NCBI RefSeq assembly: GCF_900116765.1
Contig: NZ_UETC01000004.1
Coordinates: forward strand, 1 to 64,000
Source: Jannaschia seohaensis
Lineage (GTDB): Bacteria; Pseudomonadota; Alphaproteobacteria; Rhodobacterales; Rhodobacteraceae
Reading direction: 5' to 3'
DNA: 64,000 bases
Shown: one piece after another, positions 44,104-52,659 of the stretch
Numbering within the stretch: the stretch's first letter is position 1
Layout: each line of letters starts with the position of its first letter
The notes under the pieces: generated by a model
What the model was told of the DNA's origin: nothing
What the model saw: the letters and a program-made list of their open reading frames with translations, nothing else
Databases searched by the model: none
Translations under genes and position numbers: made by a program

Positions 44104-44554
44104 GCTGTTCGCCTATACGGACGGCGCCTGCTCGGGCAATCCGGGGCCGGGCGGCTGGGGTGCGCTGCTGGTCGCGCGGGAGGGCGACGCCGTCCTCAAG
44201 GAGCGGGAGCTGAAGGGCGGCGAGGCCAACACGACGAACAACCGGATGGAATTGCTGGCCGCGATCCACGCGCTGGAGGCGCTGGAGCGGCCCTCGCGCC
44301 TGACCGTCGTGACCGACAGCGCTTATGTGAAGGGCGGGATCACCGCGTGGCTGCATGGCTGGAAGCGGAACGGCTGGAAGACCTCGACCCGGAAGCCGGT
44401 GAAGAACGAGGATCTGTGGCGGCGTCTGGATGCCGCGCAGGCACGCCACGATGTCGTATGGGAATGGGTCAAGGGCCATGCCGGCCATCCCGAGAACGAA
44501 CGCGCGGACGAGTTGGCCCGCGCCGGCATGGCGCCGTTCAAGGCGCGCGGGTGA
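44096..44554 (+). CDS. rnhA: ribonuclease HI
   Basis: A 152-residue RNase HI starting at GTG 44096. Catalytic residues: Asp in '[20 protein letters not shown]', Glu in '[16 protein letters not shown]', Asp in '[20 protein letters not shown]' and Asp in '[11 protein letters not shown]'; His in '[11 protein letters not shown]'. It degrades RNA in RNA-DNA hybrids. Length is normal. Confidence 0.96.
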   Translation: MAELFAYTDGACSGNPGPGGWGALLVAREGDAVLKERELKGGEANTTNNRMELLAAIHALEALERPSRLTVVTDSAYVKGGITAWLHGWKRNGWKTSTRKPVKNEDLWRRLDAAQARHDVVWEWVKGHAGHPENERADELARAGMAPFKARG

Positions 44555-44561
44555 GCGCGGG

Positions 44562-45017
44562 ATGGTGACGCTGACCATCCCGATCGTTGCGGTCTTCGTT
44601 CTGCGCGGGGTGGGGGCGGCCACCGAGCTTCTGATGCTGCGGCGGCTCGCGCCGCCGGTCGGGACATGGGCGCAGGTCTCGGGCGAGATCGAGGACGGAG
44701 AGACCGCGTGGCAGGCCGCGCTGCGCGAGACGCGGGAGGAGACCGGGCTGGTGCCCGACTCGCTCTGGTCGGCGGATTGCCACGAGATGTTCTACGAGCC
44801 CGCCCGAGACGCCTTCACCATCGCGCCCTGTTTCGTGGCCCGCGTGGCGCCGGCAGCGGAACCCGTGCTGAACGCGGAGCACGACGCGGCGGCCTGGCTC
44901 AGCTTCGACGACGCGCTGGCGGCGGTCTCTTTCGCGGGGCAACGCCGGGTCTTGCGCGCCATCCGGGAAGAGTTCGTCGACCACGATCCCCACCCGGACC
45001 AGCGGTGCTGGCCATGA
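44562..45017 (+). CDS. Nudix hydrolase
   Basis: A 151-residue protein starting at ATG 44562 (MVTLTIPIVAVFVLRGVGAA). The Nudix box reads G-x5-E-x7-REtrEETG ('GEIEDGETAWQAALRETREE'). 'MFYEPARDAFTIAPCFVARV' follows, typical of dATP/dihydroneopterin-triphosphate pyrophosphatase-like members. Its stop overlaps the start of the TRIC-type gene. Confidence 0.85.
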   Translation: MVTLTIPIVAVFVLRGVGAATELLMLRRLAPPVGTWAQVSGEIEDGETAWQAALRETREETGLVPDSLWSADCHEMFYEPARDAFTIAPCFVARVAPAAEPVLNAEHDAAAWLSFDDALAAVSFAGQRRVLRAIREEFVDHDPHPDQRCWP

Positions 45018-45637
45018 CGCTGATTTCCGTTCTCGATCTCGCGGCGGTGCTGGTCTTTGCAGTGACGGGGGCGCTGGTGGCGGCGCGGGCGCTGCTCGAC
45101 GTGGTCGGGTTCATTTTCGTGGCCTGCCTGACCGCGGTGGGCGGCGGCACGGTGCGGGACCTGCTGCTCGGGCGCGACCCGGTGTTCTGGCTGGCGGAGC
45201 CCGCGCCGGTGGCCGTGGCCGCGGTCGTGGCGGTGGTGGTCTTCTTCACGCATCATCTGGTCGCCTCCCGTCACACGGTGATCGTCTGGCTGGACGCAGT
45301 GGCGCTTTCGGTCGCGGTGGCCGCGGGGGTGGCGGTGGCCCATGGCTTGCAACAACCGGTCTGGGTACAGATCGTCTTGGGGATCGTGACGGGCTGCTTC
45401 GGCGGTCTGATGCGGGACGTGGTCTGCAACGAGGTCCCCTTGGTGCTGAAGGCGGGCGAGCTCTATGTGACCGCGGCGCTGGCCGGGGCCGGCGCGGCCG
45501 TCGCGATGCGGGAGCTGGGCGCGGACGGGCTCTGGCCGCTGGCGGCCTGCACCGGGATGACCTTTCTGTTGCGCGCGGGCTCGATCCGCTTCGGATGGCG
45601 GCTGCCTGCCTTCCGGCCGCGTCCGCCCCGGGCCTGA
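45014..45637 (+). CDS. TRIC cation channel family protein (YicG/UPF0126)
   Basis: A 207-residue membrane protein with seven hydrophobic segments. The two UPF0126 repeats show 'VAFAVTGALVAARA' / 'VGGGTVRDLLLGR' and 'VTGCFGGLMRDVVCNEVPLV', each with the GG-x-x-RD motif seen in prokaryotic TRIC channels. Likely a monovalent cation channel in the inner membrane. End of the rnhA-linked gene run. Confidence 0.88.
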   Translation: MTLISVLDLAAVLVFAVTGALVAARALLDVVGFIFVACLTAVGGGTVRDLLLGRDPVFWLAEPAPVAVAAVVAVVVFFTHHLVASRHTVIVWLDAVALSVAVAAGVAVAHGLQQPVWVQIVLGIVTGCFGGLMRDVVCNEVPLVLKAGELYVTAALAGAGAAVAMRELGADGLWPLAACTGMTFLLRAGSIRFGWRLPAFRPRPPRA

Positions 45638-45736
45638 GCGCGCGCTTTCTGCGCCCGCTCCCTGCGGTCGGTTCATCTCCCGTTAACTGCTCCGGGCGAT
45701 CTCGGGATTTCCGATCGCCAGAAGGGGGCCCGACCG

Positions 45737-46348
45737 ATGCAGACCGTCCGATCCATCGCCGAAGAGATCGTCGCCCGGGAGGGCGGTTTCGTGGACGACC
45801 CGGACGATCCGGGCGGCGCGACGAAGTTCGGCGTGACCATCCACACCATGCGCCGCCTGGGTCTGGACCTGGATAGCGACGGGGATGTCGACAGCGCGGA
45901 TGTGCGGCGCCTCACCCGCGCGCAGGCCACGGATATCTTCGTCGAGCATTATTTCGACCGTCCCCGACTCGGCCTCCTGCCAGAAGTGCTCCAGGCGAGC
46001 GTCTTCGACATGTATGTGAATGCCGGGGCGCATGCGGTCCGCATCCTTCAGAGACTGCTCAACCAGATGGGCCAGACGGTGGCCGTGGATGGAGTTCTCG
46101 GGCCTCGCACGGCGGCGGCGGCGGCCGTCGCCGCCGATCTGGCGCCGGATCACATCGCGGACGCTTACGGGATTGCGCGCCGCAACTATTACTACGCCCT
46201 GGCGGATCGGCGACCGGCCTCCCGCAAATACGCGCGGCGGCGAGATGGCGGGAAGGGCGGCTGGATTACCCGCGCGGAGGTCTTCATTTCCCCGCGTCAC
46301 CATCTCAGTACGGCGCAGCATGAGGCAAGGGTGGCGGCATGGGCGTGA
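45737..46348 (+). CDS. GTA-type endolysin (glycoside hydrolase 108)
   Basis: A 203-residue lysozyme. The GH108 catalytic site is near the start: 'EIVAREGGFVDDPDDPGGAT' (Glu of EGG). 'KFGVTIHTMRRLG' follows, then a PG_binding_3 part ('LNQMGQTVAVDGVLGPRTAA', 'RNYYYALADRRPAS'). It cuts peptidoglycan. The next gene is a holin, and the pair matches the lysis genes of the Rhodobacter gene transfer agent, which release particles from producing cells. It overlaps the holin gene by 10 bp. Confidence 0.9.
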   Translation: MQTVRSIAEEIVAREGGFVDDPDDPGGATKFGVTIHTMRRLGLDLDSDGDVDSADVRRLTRAQATDIFVEHYFDRPRLGLLPEVLQASVFDMYVNAGAHAVRILQRLLNQMGQTVAVDGVLGPRTAAAAAVAADLAPDHIADAYGIARRNYYYALADRRPASRKYARRRDGGKGGWITRAEVFISPRHHLSTAQHEARVAAWA

Positions 46349-46872
46349 TCGGCGGGTTCATTCGCGGCAGCGGGGCGGTCGCTTCGCTCGGCCGTGCGGC
46401 ACAGGGCCTGTCGGAGGTCTTTTTGCCGAACGCCACCGAGGGCCAGGCACTCGCGCACGCCGCGCAGCGGGCGGCGCTGGAGCAGCTCGGGGCGGAGTTC
46501 GCGCTGCCCAAGCGCGGGCGCTTCGACCGGATGCTGGACGGCCTCAACCGGCTGCCGCGCCCGTTGCTGGCGCTGGGGACGCTGGCGTTGTTCGTCTATG
46601 CGATGGCCGAGCCTGTCGGATTCGCGGCGCGGATGGAGGGGCTGGGCTATGTGCCCGACCCGCTCTGGTGGCTGCTGGGCGCGATCGTGGGATTTTACTT
46701 TGGCGCGAGGGAGTTGCATTACGCCCGTGGCCCGCGCCCGCCCGCCGAGCCGCCGCGGCCGGAGCCGGTCCATTCGGCCTGGCGGGCGGCGGATCACGCC
46801 GAAGCGCGGCCCACGGAGGGCAACGAGGAGAACGCCGCCTTGGCCGAGTGGCGACAACAGGCGCGTATGTAG
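46339..46872 (+). CDS. holin family protein (GTA lysis)
   Basis: A 177-residue protein with a soluble N-terminus (MGVIGGFIRGSGAVASLGRA) and two or three hydrophobic segments ('LPRPLLALGTLALFVYAMAE', 'DPLWWLLGAIVGFYFGAREL'), followed by a Pro-rich charged tail. This is the holin family of the 3TM type found with GH108 lysozymes. It would open the inner membrane to let the endolysin reach the wall. Coupled to the endolysin gene by overlap. Confidence 0.88.
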   Translation: MGVIGGFIRGSGAVASLGRAAQGLSEVFLPNATEGQALAHAAQRAALEQLGAEFALPKRGRFDRMLDGLNRLPRPLLALGTLALFVYAMAEPVGFAARMEGLGYVPDPLWWLLGAIVGFYFGARELHYARGPRPPAEPPRPEPVHSAWRAADHAEARPTEGNEENAALAEWRQQARM

Positions 46873-46908
46873 GGTCAGGCGACGGTCTGCGGGAAAGGAA
46901 ACGGAAGC

Positions 46909-47286
46909 GTGACTGTGTTCGGATGGCTGGCCCTCGGGGCCTTCGGGTGGCTGCTCCTGTTTCAGGCGGCCCTGGCCCTTGGCGCGCCGCTCGGGAGATT
47001 GGCTTGGGGCGGACAGCATCGGATCCTGCCGCGGAAGCTCCGGTTGGCCAGTGCGGTGACGATCCCGGTCATCTCCGTCGGGGGCTTGGCGGTCGGGCAG
47101 GCGCTGGGCCTCTGGCCGGTCCTGCCGCGCGCAGCGCTCGCCCCGATCCTCTGGGGCTTCGCCGGGCTGTTTGGGCTGAGCCTGGCCGGAAACCTTGCCT
47201 CGTCGAGCGGCATCGAACGGGCGCATGGCGCGCCGCTCGCCGCGATCCTGGCCTTGGGATGCGCTTTGCTGGCCATCGATCTGTGA
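46909..47286 (+). CDS. membrane protein of unknown function
   Basis: A 125-residue protein starting at GTG 46909 with four hydrophobic segments ('VFGWLALGAFGWLLLFQAAL', 'ASAVTIPVISVGGLAVGQAL', 'ILWGFAGLFGLSLAGNLASS', 'AAILALGCALLAIDL'). It resembles small predicted membrane proteins with four helices, but no named family is recognised. It lies between the holin gene and ccmF in the same direction. Confidence 0.6.
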   Translation: MTVFGWLALGAFGWLLLFQAALALGAPLGRLAWGGQHRILPRKLRLASAVTIPVISVGGLAVGQALGLWPVLPRAALAPILWGFAGLFGLSLAGNLASSSGIERAHGAPLAAILALGCALLAIDL

Positions 47287-47365
47287 GGCCGGGGAGGTCG
47301 AAATAACGCAGGCGTGACGACGCACCCCCGTTGGCCCCGGCACGGTCGTCGCTTATACGGGATGT

Positions 47366-49336
47366 ATGATCGTAGAACTCGGCCATTTCGCCCTCGTCCT
47401 CGCCTTCGCCACGGCCCTCGTGCAGATGGTGATCCCGCTCATCGGCGCCCATTACCGATGGAGCGGATGGATGGCGGTCGCGTCGCCGGCTGCCACCGTT
47501 CAGGTGCTCCTGGTCGGGTTCAGCTTCGCGGCGCTGACCTATGCCTTCGTGACCTCGGATTTCTCGCTGCGGCTGGTGGTTCTGAACTCTCACACCGACA
47601 AGCCGATGCTCTACAAGGTGACTGGGGTCTGGGGGAACCACGAGGGATCCCTGCTGCTCTGGGTGCTGATCCTGGCGCTGTTCGGGGCGGCGGCCGCGTG
47701 GTTCGGATCGCAACTGCCGACGACATTGCGTGCCCGGGTGCTGGGCGTGCAGGCGAGCGTCGGGGTCGCGTTCTACGCCTTCATCCTGTTTACCTCGAAC
47801 CCGTTCGAGCGGCTGGCCGTGCCGCCGTTCAACGGCGAGGATCTAAACCCGCTGTTGCAGGATCCCGGTTTGGCCTTCCATCCGCCGTTCCTCTATCTGG
47901 GCTATGTGGGCCTCAGCATGGCGTTCAGCTTTGCCGTGGCGGCACTGCTTGAGGGGCGCGTCGACGCCGCCTGGGGGCGCTGGGTGCGGCCCTGGACCCT
48001 GGCGGCCTGGCTGTTTCTCACCATCGGTATCGCGCTGGGTTCCTGGTGGGCCTATTACGAGTTGGGCTGGGGCGGGTTCTGGTTCTGGGATCCGGTCGAG
48101 AACGCCTCCTTCATGCCCTGGCTGATCGCCGCTGCCCTGCTGCATTCCGCCATCGTGGTGGAGAAGCGGGAGGCGTTGAAATCCTGGACCATCCTTCTGG
48201 CGATCCTGGCCTTCGGCTTTTCCCTGGTCGGCACGTTCATCGTCCGCTCCGGCGTTTTGACCTCGGTCCACGCCTTCGCGAACGACCCGGAGCGCGGCGT
48301 CTACATCCTGGCCATCCTCGGTATTTTCACCGGTGGGGCGCTGTTGCTTTATGCGTGGCGCGCGCCGTTGATGCAGGCCAAGGGCGTGTTCGGCGTCGTC
48401 TCCCGCGAAAGCGCGCTGGTGGCCAACAATCTGCTGCTGGCGGTGAGCTGCTTCGTGGTGTTCATCGGGACGATCTGGCCGCTGATCGCGGAGCTTCTGT
48501 TCGACCGGAAGCTGTCGGTGGGTCCGCCCTTCTTCAACGCGGCCTTCACGCCCTTCGTCATCGCCATCGCGATCATCCTGCCGCTGGGGTCGATCCTGCC
48601 GTGGAAGCGGGGGACGGTGACGACGTTCCGCAAGATGTGGCCCGCCGCCGCCCTGGCTGTCGCGATCGCGGGACTGATCTGGGCGATCGAGACGGAGAAG
48701 TCGCTGGGCGGGCCGCTCGGCGCGGCCCTGGGCGTCTGGCTTGTGGTTGGTGCCGGGATCGACCTGTGGTCGCGGACGGGACGCGGGGCTCTGTCGAACC
48801 GGCTGTCTCGGCTGACGCGCCTGCCGGGGGCGGATTGGGGCAAGGCCCTGGCCCATGGCGGTCTCGGGATCACGATCTTCGGGGTCGCCGCGCTGGTCGC
48901 CTGGGAGCAAGAGAAGATCGCCGTCATGGATGTCGGCGACCGGATGGAGTTGGGGCGCTACGAGGTCGTGTTGGAGGACGTGCGCCGGGTGCAGGGGCCG
49001 AACTACATCTCCACCCTGGCGCAGATGCATGTCTATGAGGACGGGCGCGACATCGGCGTGCTGCCCGCCGAGAAGCGGATCTATCCGGTGGCGCAGATGC
49101 CGACGACCGAGGCGGGCATCGACAATGGCTTTACCCGCGATGTCTATGCCGTGATCGGCGATCCGCAACAGGGCGGAGGCTGGGCCGTGCGGGTCTACAT
49201 CAAGCCTTTCGCGAACTGGATCTGGGGCGGCGCGATCATCATGGCGCTGGGCGGGATCGTCTCTCTGACCGACCGCCGGTATCGCGTGGCGGCCGGCGCG
49301 CGGAAGACCGCGCCGCAGCCGGTCCCGGCGGAATGA
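47366..49336 (+). CDS. ccmF: cytochrome c-type biogenesis heme lyase subunit CcmF
   Basis: A 656-residue membrane protein with about 15 helices. The WWD-type heme-handling motif is 'WGGFWFWDPVENASFMPWL', preceded by 'GVWGNHEGSLLLWVL' and followed by the conserved His-containing segments 'GVLTSVHAFANDPERGVYIL'. A C-terminal periplasmic domain is visible at about 530-630. With CcmH it attaches heme to apocytochrome c. Overlaps ccmH by 4 bp (ATGA). Confidence 0.96.
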   Translation: MIVELGHFALVLAFATALVQMVIPLIGAHYRWSGWMAVASPAATVQVLLVGFSFAALTYAFVTSDFSLRLVVLNSHTDKPMLYKVTGVWGNHEGSLLLWVLILALFGAAAAWFGSQLPTTLRARVLGVQASVGVAFYAFILFTSNPFERLAVPPFNGEDLNPLLQDPGLAFHPPFLYLGYVGLSMAFSFAVAALLEGRVDAAWGRWVRPWTLAAWLFLTIGIALGSWWAYYELGWGGFWFWDPVENASFMPWLIAAALLHSAIVVEKREALKSWTILLAILAFGFSLVGTFIVRSGVLTSVHAFANDPERGVYILAILGIFTGGALLLYAWRAPLMQAKGVFGVVSRESALVANNLLLAVSCFVVFIGTIWPLIAELLFDRKLSVGPPFFNAAFTPFVIAIAIILPLGSILPWKRGTVTTFRKMWPAAALAVAIAGLIWAIETEKSLGGPLGAALGVWLVVGAGIDLWSRTGRGALSNRLSRLTRLPGADWGKALAHGGLGITIFGVAALVAWEQEKIAVMDVGDRMELGRYEVVLEDVRRVQGPNYISTLAQMHVYEDGRDIGVLPAEKRIYPVAQMPTTEAGIDNGFTRDVYAVIGDPQQGGGWAVRVYIKPFANWIWGGAIIMALGGIVSLTDRRYRVAAGARKTAPQPVPAE

Positions 49337-49821
49337 GTCGGCGCAGGGGGTGGTGGGCAAACTGCCCACCCTACATCGCCGCTCTGTTCCTGAGCGTGGC
49401 GCCCGTCGCCGCCGTGCAGCCAGACGAGGTGCTGGACGACCCGGTCCTGGAGGGGCGGGCGCGGGATATTTCTGGCGGTATCCGCTGCCTCGTCTGCCGC
49501 AACGAGTCGATCGATGAGAGCAACGCCGATCTGGCGCGCGATCTGCGTCTGCTGATCCGGGAGCGCCTCGTGGCCGGGGATAGCGACGCGGAGGTGATCG
49601 ACTTCCTGGTCGATCGTTACGGGGAATACGTGCTGTTGAACCCGCCCGCGACCGGCTCGACTCTGTTGCTCTGGGGGGCGCCGCTGGCTTTGCTCCTGCT
49701 TGGGGCGGGCGTGGCGGTGGCGCATATCCGGGGGCAGCGGACGGCCGCGCCCACGGACACGCTGAGCGAGGCGGAAGAGGCGCGGCTGCGGGAGTTGACC
49801 GAAGGCCGCGGAGACGGCTAA
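49333..49821 (+). CDS. ccmH: cytochrome c maturation thioredoxin CcmH
   Basis: A 162-residue protein with the family's CxxC motif in 'IRCLVCRNESIDESNADLAR' and one C-terminal membrane helix ('LLLWGAPLALLLLGAGVAVA'). It reduces apocytochrome c cysteines for heme attachment in the periplasm. The signal peptide is odd: between MSRRRG and IAALFLSVAPVAA lie the residues WWANCPPY, encoded by the palindromic repeat at 49352-49373. No other start fits. Confidence 0.93.
   Translation: MSRRRGWWANCPPYIAALFLSVAPVAAVQPDEVLDDPVLEGRARDISGGIRCLVCRNESIDESNADLARDLRLLIRERLVAGDSDAEVIDFLVDRYGEYVLLNPPATGSTLLLWGAPLALLLLGAGVAVAHIRGQRTAAPTDTLSEAEEARLRELTEGRGDG
49352..49373. repeat. short palindromic element, copy 3 (inside ccmH)
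   Basis: GGTGGGCA-aac-TGCCCACC followed by CTAC. Same core as the copies at 4941 and 23586, but here inside codons 7-14 of ccmH, in the signal peptide region. It is translated as WWANCPPY. Confidence 0.75.
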
Positions 49822-49970
49822 GCCCGACCCACGGTCCGCAGTTCACCGAGGCGCCGCCGTCCCTGTCGGGACATGCTGAACCTGCCAGTCACCTCCGATA
49901 AGCTCCGCTGCGTCCGGCGGGCAAGGGCGGCCCCTCGACCACCGCAAGGACGCGCGACCGGAGACCTGCC

Positions 49971-50471
49971 ATGACCCGTGAGGCCATTCCCCTGGTGGTG
50001 GACGACCTGTCCGCCTTCACCCGAACCCTGCGCGCCGATCTCGCCCTGGAGGCGTCCCATCAGACGGTGTTGAACGCGCTGGCGCGGGCCGGGGGATTTC
50101 GGAACTTCCAGCATCTGAAGGCTCTGCGCCAAGCGCCGGACGCGGAGGCGCCACCGGACCTGAGCGCGGTGCGCAAGGCGGCGGCGTGGTTCGATACGGC
50201 CGGACGCTTCACGGGCTGGCCGGTGAAGCGGTCGCTGCGGCTGCTCTGCCTCTGGCCGATCTGGGCGCGGCTCCCGGCCGGGGAGTTTTGGGACGAGCGG
50301 GGCGTTTCGGACCGGATCCATGCCCGCTGCACCTTCCGTGACGCGGCGGGGATCCGGCGCGAGATGGTCGGCGAGGGGATGCTCTGGCGCACCCGTGACG
50401 GGTCGGCATATCGCAGGGTCGAGCGGCGGCCCGACGCCACGCAGCGCGCCTTGATCCGTGCCGTCGGGTAG
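49971..50471 (+). CDS. DUF2087 domain protein
   Basis: A 166-residue protein. Residues 80-160 form the DUF2087 domain: 'WPVKRSLRLLCLWPIWARLP', 'FWDERGVSDRIHARCTFRDA', 'IRREMVGEGMLWRTRDGSAY'. The N-terminal half (residues 5-50) resembles the conserved helical part found ahead of DUF2087 in some regulators ('LSAFTRTLRADLALEASHQT'). Probably a DNA-binding regulator; target unknown. Single gene preceded by a 149-bp spacer. Confidence 0.8.
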   Translation: MTREAIPLVVDDLSAFTRTLRADLALEASHQTVLNALARAGGFRNFQHLKALRQAPDAEAPPDLSAVRKAAAWFDTAGRFTGWPVKRSLRLLCLWPIWARLPAGEFWDERGVSDRIHARCTFRDAAGIRREMVGEGMLWRTRDGSAYRRVERRPDATQRALIRAVG

Positions 50472-50528
50472 GGCTTTCGCCTCCGGACGGGGGCGGCTAC
50501 CTTCGCCCCCGCAATCCCGGAGGGTCCG

Positions 50529-51305
50529 ATGGACTACGACACGATCCGCCTGAGCGTCCGCGACGATGTCGCGGTGCTCCAATTCAACCGGCCCGAGGTG
50601 ATGAACGCGCTGTCGACGCAGATGCGGGCCGAGATCCTCCACGCGGTCGGTGCCGCCGAGGAACAGGCGCGGGTGCTGGTCATGACCGGCAAGGGCAAGG
50701 CGTTTTGCTCCGGTCAGGATCTGGGCGACCGGGCCAACATGAACGATCTCAACCTGGAGCGGACGCTGCGCGACGAATACGAGCCGATGCTGCGGGCGAT
50801 CTTCGATTGCGGCATCCCGACCATCGCCGCCGTCAACGGTCCCGCTGCCGGGGCCGGGGCCAACCTCGCGCTGGCCTGTGACGTGGTGATCGCGACTGAG
50901 AGCGCGGTCTTCCTGCAAGCCTTCACGCGGATCGGGCTGATCCCCGACGCGGGCGGCACCTATTGGCTGCCGCGCCAGATCGGGACGGCACGAGCCATGG
51001 GCGCGGCCTTGTTCGCGGAGCCGGTCCCGGCCCGGCAGGCGGCGGAGTGGGGGATGATCTGGGAGGCGGTTCCGAACGAGGATTTCCGCGAGGTCTGGAA
51101 CGAGCGGGCGCGGCATCTCGCGCGCGGGCCTTCGGTCGCCTACAAGGCGGTGAAGGAGGCGATCCGCGGGAGCTTCGACAATAATCTGGACGAGCAATTG
51201 GCGCTGGAGGCGCGGTTGCAGGGGAAAGCGGGGCAGACGCGGGACTTCAAGGAGGGCGTGCTGGCCTTCCTGGAGAAGCGAGCGGCTGCCTTCGAGGGGC
51301 GCTGA
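50529..51305 (+). CDS. enoyl-CoA hydratase/isomerase family protein (PaaG-like)
   Basis: A 258-residue crotonase-fold protein. The oxyanion hole is formed by 'GKGKAFCSGQDLGDRANMND' and 'IAAVNGPAAGAGANLALACD', and the acid residue lies in 'FTRIGLIPDAGGTYWLPRQI'. The FCSGQDL form and Asp in IPDAGG are typical of PaaG (1,2-epoxyphenylacetyl-CoA isomerase) and its relatives. No other phenylacetate genes are nearby, so the substrate is open. Confidence 0.88.
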   Translation: MDYDTIRLSVRDDVAVLQFNRPEVMNALSTQMRAEILHAVGAAEEQARVLVMTGKGKAFCSGQDLGDRANMNDLNLERTLRDEYEPMLRAIFDCGIPTIAAVNGPAAGAGANLALACDVVIATESAVFLQAFTRIGLIPDAGGTYWLPRQIGTARAMGAALFAEPVPARQAAEWGMIWEAVPNEDFREVWNERARHLARGPSVAYKAVKEAIRGSFDNNLDEQLALEARLQGKAGQTRDFKEGVLAFLEKRAAAFEGR

Positions 51306-51367
51306 CGCGCCCTTGCACCTCGGGATGCCCGCGTCGTATCTGGCGCCGAAACGATGGAGGGTCTGGC

Positions 51368-52624
51368 ATGCGCCGCGTTGTCGTGACGGGACTTGGAATG
51401 GTGACGCCGCTGGCTTGCGGCGTGGAAGAGACGTGGCGGCGGCTGCTGGACGGGCAGTCGGGCGCGGGGACGATCACGCGGTTCGACGCCTCGCATCTGG
51501 CGACGACCTATGCCTGCGAGATCCCGCGCGGGGATGGCAGCGACGGCACCTTCAACCCGGACGATTGGATGTCGCCGAAAGAGCAGCGCAAGGTCGACGA
51601 TTTCATCCTCTACGGGATGGCGGCGGCGCAGCAGGCGGTCGCGGATAGCGGCTGGGCGCCGGGGGAGGCGGGCAAGCTGCGCACCGGCGTCATGATCGGC
51701 TCGGGGATCGGCGGGCTGGAGACCATCGCCGAGACCGCGATCACGCTGAAGGAGCGGGGGGCGCGGCGGGTGTCGCCGTTCTTCATTCCGTCCTCGCTCA
51801 TCAACCTGGTGGGCGGGCAGGTCTCGATCCATTTCGGCTTCAAGGGGCCGAACCACGCGCCGGTCACGGCCTGCGCGACGGGTGCCCATGCCATCGGGGA
51901 TGCGGCGCGGATGATCATGCTGGACGATGCGGATGTGATGGTCGCGGGCGGCGCCGAGGCCCCGATCTGCGAGATCGGGATCGCCGGGTTCAACGCCTGC
52001 AAGGCGCTGTCTACCAAGTGGGGCGACGACCCGACCAAGGCCTCGCGGCCCTATAGCGCGGACCGCGACGGCTTCGTGATGGGCGAGGGGGCCGGCATCG
52101 TCGTGCTGGAGGAGTACGAGCACGCCAAGGCGCGGGGCGCCAAGATCTATGCCGAGGTCGTGGGCTACGGCATGTCGGGCGACGCCTACCACATCACGGC
52201 CCCGTCTGAGGATGGCGAAGGGGGCGAGCGGGCGATGCGCGCGGCGTTGCGCAACGCCAAGCTGGAGCCCGGAGCCGTCGATTACGTCAACGCGCACGGC
52301 ACCTCGACCATGGCCGACACGATCGAACTGGGCGCCGTGGAGCGGGTGCTGGGCGATCATGCGGCGAACGTCACCATGTCCTCGACCAAGTCGGCGACCG
52401 GGCATTTGCTGGGGGCCGCCGGGGCCATCGAGGCGATCTTCTGCGTGCTGGCCCTGCGCGATCAAGTGGCTCCGCCCACACTGAACCTCGACGCGCCAGA
52501 CGCGGAGACCAAGATGTCGCTTGCGCCAAAGGTCGCCGAGCGGCGCAAGATCGATGTGGCCGTGTCGAACTCCTTCGGGTTCGGCGGTACCAATGCCTCG
52601 CTGGTTCTCGCGAAGCCGTCTTAA
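51368..52624 (+). CDS. fabF: beta-ketoacyl-ACP synthase II
   Basis: A 418-residue KAS II starting MRRVVVTGLGMVTPLACGVE. The catalytic triad: Cys in 'VTACATGAHAIGDAARMI', His in 'YVNAHGTSTMADTIELGAVE' and His in 'STKSATGHLLGAAGAIEAIF'. The closing 'SNSFGFGGTNASLVL' is the substrate-gating loop. It elongates fatty acids with malonyl-ACP. Followed 35 bp later by mltG, the usual order in alphaproteobacteria. Confidence 0.97.
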   Translation: MRRVVVTGLGMVTPLACGVEETWRRLLDGQSGAGTITRFDASHLATTYACEIPRGDGSDGTFNPDDWMSPKEQRKVDDFILYGMAAAQQAVADSGWAPGEAGKLRTGVMIGSGIGGLETIAETAITLKERGARRVSPFFIPSSLINLVGGQVSIHFGFKGPNHAPVTACATGAHAIGDAARMIMLDDADVMVAGGAEAPICEIGIAGFNACKALSTKWGDDPTKASRPYSADRDGFVMGEGAGIVVLEEYEHAKARGAKIYAEVVGYGMSGDAYHITAPSEDGEGGERAMRAALRNAKLEPGAVDYVNAHGTSTMADTIELGAVERVLGDHAANVTMSSTKSATGHLLGAAGAIEAIFCVLALRDQVAPPTLNLDAPDAETKMSLAPKVAERRKIDVAVSNSFGFGGTNASLVLAKPS

Positions 52625-52659
52625 GGCCGGCCCAATCAACTTCGGAGCGTAACCCTCGG

